NCBI GenBank assembly: GCA_025463515.1
Contig: JAODAQ010000010.1
Coordinates: forward strand, 1-64,000
Length of the DNA: 64,000 nt
Direction of reading: 5' to 3'
Source of the DNA: Rhodoglobus sp.
Lineage (GTDB): Bacteria > Actinomycetota > Actinomycetes > Actinomycetales > Microbacteriaceae
Shown: in pieces, positions 1 to 7,723 of the stretch
How the letters are laid out: each line of letters opens with the position of its first letter
Numbering within the stretch: the stretch's first letter is position 1
Notes under the pieces: model-generated
The model's database searches: none
The model's input: only the letters and a program-made list of their open reading frames with translations
Told to the model about the DNA's origin: nothing
Made by a program: the position numbers and the translations under genes

Positions 1-683
1 GGGGCGGCGGCGGTGGCGGCGGCGGCTGGGGCGGCGGCGGCGACCACGCAGCCGCTGTGCAGCAGCTCACGCACGTGCTCAACAACTACTCGTACACGTC
101 GGTCGACGACAGGGACACCATCCTCGACCAGTCCGTCAACCAGAACATCTGGGCCAACGGCGACGTGCACCAGCTGTTCGACAACGAGGCGAACGTGGTC
201 TCGGGCGACCACTCGATCCTCGCCGGCGACGACGTCAAGGACTCGGGCAACGACTCGCACGACTCGTTCTACACCGACGACCACTCGGTGAACGACTCGT
301 ACAACACCAAGGTCGACGACTCGTTCAACACGAAGATCGAGGACTCGGGCAACACCGACAACTCGATCAACACGAAGATCGAGGACTCCGGGAACACCGA
401 CAACTCGATCAACACGAAGCTCGAGGACTCGTTCAACACCAAGGTCGAGGACTCGGGCAACACCAAGATCGAGGACTCGGGCAACACGAAGATCGACGAC
501 TCCGGCAACACCAAGATCGAGGACTCGGGCAACGACAACTCGGTCGACGACTCCGGCAACCTCGAGATCGAGGACTCGTTCACCTACGAGGACGAGTCGT
601 CCACGCAGAACAACACGGACTCGGTCGTCGTGCAGGACAACGAGACCGAAGTCGACGACTCGCTCGTCGTCGTCGTCCCGTAA
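1..683 (+). CDS. IniB-like repeat protein, 3' part (5' end outside window)
   Basis: The reading frame is open to the left edge and ends at TAA 681-683. The visible part begins with a run of glycines broken by one Trp (bases 3-44), then a short polar domain, then from about base 294 to 590 a tandem repeat with consensus D-S-[GFY]-N-T-K-[IV]-[ED] (8 residues, 24 bp) that drifts toward the C-terminus; it ends with four valines and a proline. No cysteine, no membrane segment. The next two genes are dynamin-like GTPases, the arrangement of mycobacterial iniB-iniA-iniC, where IniB is a Gly-rich protein of the cell-wall-stress operon. The family assignment rests on this context and on composition; the diagnostic IniB N-terminal domain would lie upstream. 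The repeat may form an extended or solenoid surface, which is inference. Confidence 0.6.
   Translation, partial: GGGGGGGGWGGGGDHAAAVQQLTHVLNNYSYTSVDDRDTILDQSVNQNIWANGDVHQLFDNEANVVSGDHSILAGDDVKDSGNDSHDSFYTDDHSVNDSYNTKVDDSFNTKIEDSGNTDNSINTKIEDSGNTDNSINTKLEDSFNTKVEDSGNTKIEDSGNTKIDDSGNTKIEDSGNDNSVDDSGNLEIEDSFTYEDESSTQNNTDSVVVQDNETEVDDSLVVVVP
294..590 (+). repeat. 24-bp coding tandem repeat
   Basis: About ten in-frame copies of a 24-base unit encoding D-S-[GFY]-N-T-K-[IV]-[ED]. Two copies carry a six-residue insert (NTDNSI). Third-position differences between copies show the array is old enough to have diverged at synonymous sites while the octapeptide is kept. Confidence 0.85.
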
Positions 684-725
684 TCGCTTCACCCCCACAA
701 CTGAAAACACACCCAGCAGAGACCG

Positions 726-766
726 CACCGGTCCGGCAACCCGCTCATCGCGATGCCGGGCCGGTG
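726..766. terminator. Intercistronic stem-loop before the iniA-like gene
   Basis: Arms CACCGGTCCGGCA (726-738) and TGCCGGGCCGGTG (754-766) pair over 13 positions with one G-T type mismatch around a 15-base loop. No T tract follows, so it may be an mRNA-processing or attenuation structure rather than a full terminator; it sits 36 bases before the ATG of the first GTPase. Confidence 0.5.
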
Positions 767-802
767 CCTCTCAGATGAACCGCAGAAGAATGGACAGGTC
801 TC

Positions 803-2701
803 ATGTCGGAGCTTGTTTCCCTGGTCGAGCGAAGCATAGAACTCACATCCGGATCGGATCGCACCGACCTCCGGCAGCGCCTCCAGCAGACCCGCGCCCG
901 CCTGCTCGATCCCGACATCCGCGTGATGGTCGTCGGCGAGTTCAAGCAGGGCAAGAGCAAACTCATCAACGCCCTCGTGGGGGCGCCGGTCTGTCCCGTC
1001 GGAGATGACGTCGCGACATCCGTGCCCACCGTCGTGCGGTACGGCGAGGAGCCGTCCGCCACCCTGATCTTCCCCGCCGAGGGGGCCGTCGACCCGTCAC
1101 CGCTGACCGGTGCGGATCGCGTCGACCGGCGCTCGATACCGCTCGACGAGCTCGCCGCGCACGTCTCGGAGAAGGGCAACCCGCACAACTCCCGCCACCT
1201 CGTCGCCGCCGAGGCGTACCTCCCGCGGCGGATCCTCGCCGGCGGGCTGTGCCTGATCGACTCGCCCGGCGTGGGCGGGCTCGGCTCCTCGCACTCCCTC
1301 TCGACGCTCACCGCGCTCGCGACCGCCGATGCCGTGCTGCTCGTCTCGGACGCGTCGCAGGAGTACACCGAGCCCGAGATGCAGTTCCTCGACCACGCGC
1401 GCCGCATGACGCCGCACCTCGCCTGCATCGTCACCAAGACCGACCTCTACCCCGAGTGGCGGCGCATCGCCGAGCTGGACCGGGAGCACCTCGACCGGGT
1501 GTCCCGCGCCATCCCCCTGTTCGCGGTCTCGTCCGATCTCCGCCTCCACGCCGGGAGGGAGAACGACGACGAGCTCAACGCCGAGTCCGGATTCCCCGCG
1601 CTCGTGCACCACCTGCGCGCGAACATCCTCGGCCGCTCGGAGGCCATCCACCGGCGCGCGGCCTGCCAGGACGTCGCCTTCGTCATGGACCACCTCGCCC
1701 TCGCCCTCGACGCCGAGCTCTCCGCGCTCGAGGACCCGACGGGCGCGCAGCGGGTGGTCGCGGAGATGGAGGCGGCGAAGCAGCGCGCCAACGACCTGCG
1801 GCAGAAGTCCGCGCGCTGGCAGATCACGCTCAACGACGGCATCGGCGACCTCATCTCCGACATGGAGTACGACCTCCGCGACCGCCTGCGCAGCGTGCAG
1901 CGGGACGCCGAGCTCGCGATCGACGAGGGCGACCCGGGCAAGGAGTGGGACGCCTTCGTCGACTGGATCGAGCAGCGGATCTCGGCAGCGATCTCCGACA
2001 CGTTCGTGTGGACCAACGAGCGCACGCAGTGGCTCTCCGGCGAGGTCGCGGCACACTTCGCCGAGCAGGATGTCTCGCTGCCCGTCCTGCGGGTCGACAG
2101 CACCGACGACCTGCTCGACGCCGTCGACTTCATGCCGGAGCTCGAGCCTGGGCACATCGGGCCGGTCGAGAAGCTGCTGATCGGCATGCGAGGCTCCTAC
2201 GGCGGAGTGCTCATGGTGGGCCTCATCACCGGGATCATGGGACTCGCGCTCATCAACCCGCTCTCGATCGCGGCGGGCGTGCTCATCGGGGCGAAGGTCT
2301 ACCGCGACGACAAGGATGCCCGCCTCAAGCGCCGCCGCGCGGATGCCAAGGCCCTCGTGCGCCGGCAGGTCGACGAGGTAATCTTCCAGGTCGGGAAGCA
2401 GCTCAAGGACCGCCTGCGCCTCGTGCAGCGGGGCACGCGCGACCACTTCACGAAGATCGCCGACGAGTACCACCGCTCCCTCGCGGAGTCGGCGGCGGCG
2501 GTGCAGGTCGCGGCGACCACCCGGTCCGCCGAGGGCCAGACCCGGATCCCCGAGCTCAAGTCGCGGTTGGCAGAGGTCCGCGGGGTGCAGTCGGAGGCGA
2601 GGCGGCTCGCGCGCGGCGAGGCACCGGCAACCCGCCCGACGCCCCTTGCCGTGATCCCGGAGCCGAAGTCCGCGGCGCGACCGGCAGGGGTCGGCGCATG
2701 A
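803..2701 (+). CDS. Dynamin-like GTPase (IniA-like)
   Basis: A 632-residue large GTPase. GTP-binding motifs are visible in order: P-loop GEFKQGKSK at residues 45-53, the switch threonine region TSVPT near 72, G3 DSPG at 153-156 and G4 TKTD at 211-214. A helical stalk follows, and a hydrophobic segment at about 465-500 fits a paddle or membrane-inserting region. Dynamin-like proteins polymerise on and remodel membranes; mycobacterial IniA is needed for tolerance of cell-wall drugs. The ATG at 803 is preceded by GGACAGG. The stop overlaps the next GTPase by ATGA, so the two are made together and probably work as a pair, as in other tandem bacterial dynamins. Confidence 0.85.
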   Translation: MSELVSLVERSIELTSGSDRTDLRQRLQQTRARLLDPDIRVMVVGEFKQGKSKLINALVGAPVCPVGDDVATSVPTVVRYGEEPSATLIFPAEGAVDPSPLTGADRVDRRSIPLDELAAHVSEKGNPHNSRHLVAAEAYLPRRILAGGLCLIDSPGVGGLGSSHSLSTLTALATADAVLLVSDASQEYTEPEMQFLDHARRMTPHLACIVTKTDLYPEWRRIAELDREHLDRVSRAIPLFAVSSDLRLHAGRENDDELNAESGFPALVHHLRANILGRSEAIHRRAACQDVAFVMDHLALALDAELSALEDPTGAQRVVAEMEAAKQRANDLRQKSARWQITLNDGIGDLISDMEYDLRDRLRSVQRDAELAIDEGDPGKEWDAFVDWIEQRISAAISDTFVWTNERTQWLSGEVAAHFAEQDVSLPVLRVDSTDDLLDAVDFMPELEPGHIGPVEKLLIGMRGSYGGVLMVGLITGIMGLALINPLSIAAGVLIGAKVYRDDKDARLKRRRADAKALVRRQVDEVIFQVGKQLKDRLRLVQRGTRDHFTKIADEYHRSLAESAAAVQVAATTRSAEGQTRIPELKSRLAEVRGVQSEARRLARGEAPATRPTPLAVIPEPKSAARPAGVGA

Positions 2702-4254
2702 CCGGCGTGACGACCGACGCCGTCCGCGACCTCATCGACCGGGCGCTCGAGGTGTACCGCGACGACCCCGCGGCGCTGGCCGTCCTCGACGCCTGCTACG
2801 CGCGGGTGAGCGACCCGCTCCGCGTCGCGATGGTGGGCATGGTCAAGGCCGGCAAGTCGACCCTGCTCAACGCGATCCTGGGCGAGGAGATCGCCGCCAC
2901 GGACGCGGGAGAGTGCACGCGCATCGTCACCTGGTACCGCTACGGGGACACGCCCCGCGTGGTCATCCGCCGGCCGGACGGGGCGAGCAAGGAGCTCCCG
3001 GTCGTGCGGGTGAAAGGGCGGCTGACCTTCGACCTCGGGGACGAGACCGCCGACGACGTCGGACGCCTCGAGGTCGAGTGGCCCTCGAGCACGCTCCGGG
3101 ACATCACGCTCATCGACACCCCGGGCGTCGCCTCCCTCTCAGCCGCCGTTTCAGAGCGCTCGCTGGGCTTCCTGCTGCCCGAGGGCGCCCCCTCGGAGAC
3201 GGATGCCGTGATCTACCTCATGCGCCATCTGCACGACGCGGACATCTCACTGCTGCAGTCGCTGCACGAGGGCGCGGCGGGCCTCGCCGGCGCGACGAAC
3301 TCCGTGGTGGTGCTCTCCCGGGCGGACGAGGCCGGCTCGGGCCGGATCGACGCGATGCTCTCCGCGAGCGCGATCGCCGACCGCTTCCGCCACGACGAAT
3401 CGCTCGCCGACCTCGTCTCGGCGGTAGTCCCTGTCGCGGGGCTCCTCGCCCAGAGCGCGAGGAGCCTGCGCCAGTCGGACTTCACCGCCCTCGCGAAGCT
3501 CGCCGCCCTCGACCGCCCTCAGCGCGAGAAGCTGCTCGTCTCCGCAGACCGCTTCGTCGCCGATTCCGCGCGCCCCGGATCGAAGGACGCCGCGCGCGCC
3601 GCCCTCCTCGAGCGCTTCGGCACCTTCGGCATCCGCCTCGCCTGCTCGCTCATCAAGGGCGGAGTCTCCGACGCGACGTCCCTCTCCCGCGAGCTCGCGC
3701 GGCGCAGCGGGCTGGACGAGCTTCTCGAGCTGGTCGCGGGGCGGTTCCAGGCCCGGGCGGCCTTCCTCAAGGCCGACGCCGCCCTGGCCTCGGTGGAGCG
3801 GGTGATGAAGGACCACCCGCACGAGGGCACAGTCGAGCTCGAGGCATCCATCGAGCGCCTTCGCGCCACCGCGCACGAGCTGCGCGAGCTCACGTGCCTC
3901 GCCACGCTGCGCACAAGTCCACCGGTTGTCGAGCCTGCGCTTGTTGATGAAGCGGAGAGGCTGCTCGGCGGCAAGGGGGTGTCCGAGGCCGACCGGCTGG
4001 GACTCGGCCCGGACGCCCCCGCGTCGGAGGTGGAGGCAGCCGCCCGTGCTGCCCTGGCCACGTGGCGCGGCCTCGCGGGCGGTGCAGCGGCCGACCGCGC
4101 GACGGTCGCGCTGTGTCAGGCCGTGGTGCGCAGCTGCGAGGCGATCCTCGCTGCATCAGGCCCCGGCGTCAGCGCCGCGCCGAGACTTGTGCTCGCGCCC
4201 GAGCCAAGCCGACGCGGATGGCAGGAAACCGGCCACGAGCGCCGCGCAAGCTAG
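2698..4254 (+). CDS. Dynamin-like GTPase (IniC-like)
   Basis: A 518-residue partner GTPase whose ATG overlaps the stop of the upstream GTPase (ATGA). P-loop GMVKAGKST is at 47-55, G3 DTPG at 140-143, and the G4 motif is SRAD at 207-210 instead of the usual T/NKxD. The C-terminal half is helical and lacks the long hydrophobic stretch of the upstream protein, matching the smaller IniC in length (about 490-520). The non-canonical G4 predicts altered guanine specificity or weak turnover. The 3' end overlaps a convergent membrane-protein gene by about 100 bases. Confidence 0.8.
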   Translation: MTGVTTDAVRDLIDRALEVYRDDPAALAVLDACYARVSDPLRVAMVGMVKAGKSTLLNAILGEEIAATDAGECTRIVTWYRYGDTPRVVIRRPDGASKELPVVRVKGRLTFDLGDETADDVGRLEVEWPSSTLRDITLIDTPGVASLSAAVSERSLGFLLPEGAPSETDAVIYLMRHLHDADISLLQSLHEGAAGLAGATNSVVVLSRADEAGSGRIDAMLSASAIADRFRHDESLADLVSAVVPVAGLLAQSARSLRQSDFTALAKLAALDRPQREKLLVSADRFVADSARPGSKDAARAALLERFGTFGIRLACSLIKGGVSDATSLSRELARRSGLDELLELVAGRFQARAAFLKADAALASVERVMKDHPHEGTVELEASIERLRATAHELRELTCLATLRTSPPVVEPALVDEAERLLGGKGVSEADRLGLGPDAPASEVEAAARAALATWRGLAGGAAADRATVALCQAVVRSCEAILAASGPGVSAAPRLVLAPEPSRRGWQETGHERRAS

Positions 4255-4743
4255 GAGGAGCTGGGCGACGAGGAGCCCCGCTGAGACCGCGCCGTACTGT
4301 CCGACGGCGACGAACGCCGACACGACCACGCAGACGAGGGCGTTCACGATCACCAGCACGAGCAGGCCCCACCGCGCTGCTCCCCGGGCGAGCACGACCA
4401 GGTTGCGGACGAGGATGGCCTCCGCGAGGGCCACGATGGCGAGAGCCGAGAGGCTGCCGACGATCACGGTCGCGGCGACGGCGTCGCGCTCTGCGGCATC
4501 GAGGTCGGGCTGGAGCCCCGCGATGATGTCGGCGAGCGGCGCGAGCTGCTCCGCGCGCGAGAGGAAGGCGAAGACGACGGCTGCCACGGCGCCCACGATG
4601 CTCGCGACCCAGAGCGAGCGCGCCGCGAGCACGGTCAGCGCCGGGGGCGGCGCCTTGCGGAGGGGGGCCGGGGTCGAGTCGGACATCGCGGGGCGGGGAG
4701 GCATCGCGGCGGAGCGGCCCACGACTTCCCCCGGTTCGCCCAT
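4156..4743 (-). CDS. Four-helix integral membrane protein
   Basis: No family recognised. The 195-residue product has a polar, proline-rich N-terminus and four hydrophobic segments (about 39-60, 88-110, 117-140, 145-172) with a short basic tail. Its end runs 99 bases into the convergent IniC-like gene. The ATG at 4743 has no Shine-Dalgarno, but TACATT ends 6 bases upstream, so a leaderless mRNA is plausible; an internal ATG at residue 20 is the alternative start. The strong hydrophobic pattern, absent from shadow frames nearby, is the main reason for calling it real. Confidence 0.65.
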   Translation of the reverse strand: MGEPGEVVGRSAAMPPRPAMSDSTPAPLRKAPPPALTVLAARSLWVASIVGAVAAVVFAFLSRAEQLAPLADIIAGLQPDLDAAERDAVAATVIVGSLSALAIVALAEAILVRNLVVLARGAARWGLLVLVIVNALVCVVVSAFVAVGQYGAVSAGLLVAQLLLACAALVAGFLPSASAWLGREHKSRRGADAGA

Positions 4744-4786
4744 GGAGGTAATGTACGCCCGGCCGGGGCGCGCGAAAAGGGGTTGC

Positions 4787-5266
4787 CTACCTCGCGGCTC
4801 CCGCCAGAGACCCCGTGACGGTCGCCGACGCCGGGTCGATGGCGAGGCAGAGGATCTCCCGGTCGCCCGACTTCCAGCTCGTCGGCGTGGGGAAGTAGTA
4901 GGCGAAGTCGAGGGTCGACGTCGCGTAGTCGAGGCCGACGAACGCCGTGAACTTCGCCGTGCACTCGGTGACAGCGCGGTCTGTCACGGCCTCCGCGCCC
5001 GGGAAGTCGTCGCCTGAGAGCTCGATCACGGCGTAGGCCTCGCTGTCGTGCGGCTCGGCGCAGTCGACCACCGGCACGGTCTTCGTCACGCGCCTGGCGT
5101 CCCCGGTCTGGAGGCAGTCGCCCACGGCAAGGTCGAGCACGTCGACCCCTGCGGAGGCGGTGGGGGTGGGGGTGGGTCCACCGCCCGCGCCGCCGAGGAC
5201 CGAGCAGCCGGCGAGCAGGATGCTCGCGGCCGCCAGAACCACGGCGGCGGGGCGGTGCACGGTCAC
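4787..5266 (-). CDS. Lipoprotein with septum-formation domain (second of pair)
   Basis: A 159-residue exported lipoprotein. Hydrophobic signal then lipobox LLAGC; a Pro/Thr linker; then the domain signature VGDCL, VPVVDCAEPHDSEAY, FPG, a conserved Cys, FVG and SWxxGDREILC. This matches the Septum_form family (PF13845), named from actinobacterial cell-division work, whose conserved cysteines probably form disulfides. The GTG start at 5266 is chosen because it overlaps the TAG of the upstream paralogue (TAGTG) and puts the signal peptide at the N-terminus. About half of the residues match the upstream neighbour, so the two arose by tandem duplication. Confidence 0.8.
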   Translation of the reverse strand: MTVHRPAAVVLAAASILLAGCSVLGGAGGGPTPTPTASAGVDVLDLAVGDCLQTGDARRVTKTVPVVDCAEPHDSEAYAVIELSGDDFPGAEAVTDRAVTECTAKFTAFVGLDYATSTLDFAYYFPTPTSWKSGDREILCLAIDPASATVTGSLAGAAR

Positions 5267-5763
5267 TACTTGTTGGCGCCCTTGACGCTGCCCGTGATCT
5301 GGCTCAAGTCGTCGGAGTACGCGACGCACAGGATCTCGCGGTCGCCGGCCTCCCAGCTCTCCTGGGTCGGGTAGTAGTAGCTGTAGGTGTAGGCCGAGTC
5401 GGCGTCAGCCAGGCCGACGAAAGTTGTGAACTGCGGCTCGCAGATCGACTCGGCGGAGGAGACGATCGAGTCCTGGCCGGGGAAGTCGCCGTCGGTGAGG
5501 TCCTCCGCGTAGTACGCCTCGCTGTCGTGCGCCTCAGCGCAGTCGACGATCGGGACGGTGCTGACCTCTTCGCTCACGTCGGCGTCGTTGAGGCAGTCGC
5601 CGACCTCGATGCTGAAGACGTCGTCGCCCTCCTCGGTGCCCGTGTCCGTGCCCGTGCCGCCGTTGCCGCCGGGCAGGAGGCTACAGCCGGCGAGAACGAG
5701 GCTTGCCGCTCCGACCGCGAGAAGTGCGACGAAACGAGCTGCTGTGGTGCTTGTGGTTGCCAT
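5266..5763 (-). CDS. Lipoprotein with septum-formation domain (first of pair)
   Basis: A 165-residue paralogue of the downstream gene with lipobox LAGC, a Gly/Thr/acidic linker, and the same cysteine-bearing pattern (VGDCL, VDCAEAHDSEAY, FPGQD, FVG, SWEAGDREILC). The ATG at 5763 is preceded by GAGAGG; an upstream in-frame TTG is possible but would put charged residues before the signal sequence. Transcription of both genes must start in 5764-5885, which holds the palindrome at 5831-5849. Surface-anchored role inferred from the lipobox; the specific function is unknown. Confidence 0.8.
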   Translation of the reverse strand: MATTSTTAARFVALLAVGAASLVLAGCSLLPGGNGGTGTDTGTEEGDDVFSIEVGDCLNDADVSEEVSTVPIVDCAEAHDSEAYYAEDLTDGDFPGQDSIVSSAESICEPQFTTFVGLADADSAYTYSYYYPTQESWEAGDREILCVAYSDDLSQITGSVKGANK

Positions 5764-5830
5764 TGCCAGATTTTCCTCTCTCAAGGTCCCCGATTCGGTT
5801 CAGGTCCAAGGCTGAGCCTAGCGAATTCGC

Positions 5831-5849
5831 GTACCCCCATTGGGGGTAC
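5831..5849. promoter_or_regulatory. Palindrome GTACCCCCATTGGGGGTAC
   Basis: A perfect 9-bp-arm inverted repeat with a single central base, between the stop of hisN and the lipoprotein pair. The G-tract form resembles operators of CsoR/RcnR-type metal sensors; as a hairpin it could instead terminate the aroA-rsgA-hisN transcript, although no T run follows it. Confidence 0.45.
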
Positions 5850-5885
5850 AACTCGCCCAAAACCGATATATGGTCATTCGTGCGG

Positions 5886-6686
5886 TCAAGCGCTTTTCTT
5901 GGGGGAGAGGGCGTCCAGCGCGGCGTCGTGGAGCAGTCCGTTCGTGGCGAGTCCGCTACCGCTCCAAGGCCCTGCCTCGCCGTCGACGGAGGTGAAACGG
6001 CCGCCGGCCTCCTCGATGATCGGGATGAGCGCGGCCATGTCGTAGGGCTTGAGGTCGAACTCGCCCACGACGTCGAGCGAGCCCTCCGCGAGGAGCATGT
6101 ACGCCCACATGTCGCCGATCGCCCGGGAGCGCCACACCCGCCGGGTGAGCGCGAGGACCTCGTCCAGCCGGCCGGCCTCGTCCCAGCCGCTGATGCTGTT
6201 GTAGCTCAGGGATGCGTCGGCGATCTCGCTCACGCTGCTCACCCGCAGCGGGCGCTCCTCGTGGCCGGTGGCCTGGCCCCAGGCGCCGTGGCCCTTCGCC
6301 GCCCACCAGCGCTTGCCGAGGGCGGGAGCGCTCACGACCCCGACGATCGGAACGCCGTCGATGGCAAGCGCGATGAGCGTGCCCCAGATCGGCACCCCGC
6401 GGAGGAAGTTCGCGGTGCCGTCGATCGGGTCGATGATCCACTGGCGGCTGCCCGAGCCCTGGGTGCCGTACTCCTCGCCCAGGATCGAGTCGGCGGGGCG
6501 GGCGGCCTCGATGCCCGACCTGATGCTGCGCTCGACGGCCTGGTCGGCATCCGTCACCGGTGTGCGGTCGGGCTTCGTCGTCACGACGAGGTCGAGCGCC
6601 TGGAAGCGGTCGAGCGAGATGTGGTCGGCGTTCGCCGCGAGGGCTAGGGCAAGGGCGAGATCGTCGCTCGGGGTGTACTCAGTCAC
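5886..6686 (-). CDS. hisN: Histidinol-phosphatase, inositol monophosphatase family
   Basis: A 266-residue metal-dependent phosphatase of the IMPase fold. The metal-binding signatures are GEEYG (near 70), DPIDGTANF (near 86-94) and the C-terminal GEFDLKPYDMAAL, the last being typical of the HisN branch, which removes phosphate from histidinol phosphate in histidine synthesis. The GTG start overlaps the TGA of rsgA (GTGA), so it is the third gene of the aroA-rsgA-hisN operon. A generic inositol-phosphatase role cannot be excluded from sequence alone. Confidence 0.85.
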   Translation of the reverse strand: MTEYTPSDDLALALALAANADHISLDRFQALDLVVTTKPDRTPVTDADQAVERSIRSGIEAARPADSILGEEYGTQGSGSRQWIIDPIDGTANFLRGVPIWGTLIALAIDGVPIVGVVSAPALGKRWWAAKGHGAWGQATGHEERPLRVSSVSEIADASLSYNSISGWDEAGRLDEVLALTRRVWRSRAIGDMWAYMLLAEGSLDVVGEFDLKPYDMAALIPIIEEAGGRFTSVDGEAGPWSGSGLATNGLLHDAALDALSPKKSA

Positions 6687-7723
6687 GATCCCAGAGTAGT
6701 GATCAGGCGCTGGAACGATTCGAGGCGCTGGGGCCCGAGGTCGCCGAGCCTGCCCGCCGCGACGCCCTCGATGATCGCGCAGTCCGGGGCGTCCGGGAGG
6801 TGGGTGCAGCCGCGGGGGCAGTCCTCGGCGAGCTCCGCGAGGTCGGTGAACGAACGGAGGATGTTCGAGGGGTCCACGTGGCCGAGCCCGAACGAGCGCA
6901 CGCCGGGCGTATCGACGATCCAGCCCGTGCCGATGCGGTAGGAGATCGTGGATGACGACGTGTGCCGGCCGCGCCCGGTGACATCGTTGACCCGCCCGAC
7001 GGCGCGGTTCGCATCGGGCACGAGGGCGTTCACGAGCGTCGACTTGCCCACGCCGGAATGCCCGACCGCCACCGTGGTGTGCCCCTCGAGCAGTTCCCGG
7101 AGCTCGTTGACCGGCGGCTCGTCCGAGCGGCTCTGGATCACCCGGAACCCGAGGCCCGCGAAGTTCGCGAGGAACTCGGCCGGGTCGGCCAGGTCGGTCT
7201 TGGTGATGACGAGGATCGGCGTGATGCCGGCGTCGTAGGCGGCGACCAGGTAGCGGTCCACGAGGCGCGGCCTCGGCTCCGGATTGGCTGCCGCGACGAC
7301 GATGAGCATCTGGTCGGCATTCGCGACGATGATGCGCTCGACGGCATCCGTGTCATCCGCACTCCGGCGCAGGAGGGTGCTGCGCGGCTGCACGCGCACG
7401 ATGCGGGCGAGGCTGCCCTCGTCGCCGGTCGTGTCGCCGACCAGGTCGACGTAGTCGCCCGCGACCACCGAGATGCGGCCCTCCTGGGTGCGCAGCTCGC
7501 GGGCCTTCGTCGCGATGAGCTGGCGCTCCTGCGGGGTGTTCTCGTCGACCCACACGCCGTAGCGGCCGCGGTCGACGCTGAAGACGCGACCGGTGATGGC
7601 GTCGGCATGCTCCGGGCGGTTCTTGCTGCGCGGCTTGTTGCCCTTCGGGTTGGGCCTGACCTTGGCGGCGGACTCGTCGTACTCCGAGTACTCCTCGTCC
7701 TCGTCCGGGGGCAGCCAGCTCAC
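6683..7723 (-). CDS. rsgA: Ribosome small-subunit GTPase RsgA
   Basis: A circularly permuted GTPase of 346 residues that assists late 30S assembly. An OB-like N-terminal part is followed by G4 (TKTD), then the P-loop GHSGVGKST, then G3 DTPGVRSFGL, the permuted order that defines the family, and a C-terminal zinc knuckle (CPRGC-x-H-x6-C). The first 50 residues are acidic and then basic, an extension common in actinobacterial members. The start is GTG at 7723, overlapping the TGA of aroA by four bases; the frame stays open far upstream but only as a shadow of aroA. Confidence 0.9.
   Translation of the reverse strand: MSWLPPDEDEEYSEYDESAAKVRPNPKGNKPRSKNRPEHADAITGRVFSVDRGRYGVWVDENTPQERQLIATKARELRTQEGRISVVAGDYVDLVGDTTGDEGSLARIVRVQPRSTLLRRSADDTDAVERIIVANADQMLIVVAAANPEPRPRLVDRYLVAAYDAGITPILVITKTDLADPAEFLANFAGLGFRVIQSRSDEPPVNELRELLEGHTTVAVGHSGVGKSTLVNALVPDANRAVGRVNDVTGRGRHTSSSTISYRIGTGWIVDTPGVRSFGLGHVDPSNILRSFTDLAELAEDCPRGCTHLPDAPDCAIIEGVAAGRLGDLGPQRLESFQRLITTLGS

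Noticed and set aside
294-590. Regular 24-bp repeats considered as a CRISPR array
   Set aside because: There are no unique spacers, the period is in frame and the repeats encode a conserved octapeptide.
1097-2473. Long antisense frame opposite the first dynamin gene
   Set aside because: GC-rich genes leave antisense frames open; its product is low-complexity and the plus-strand frame has clear GTPase motifs.
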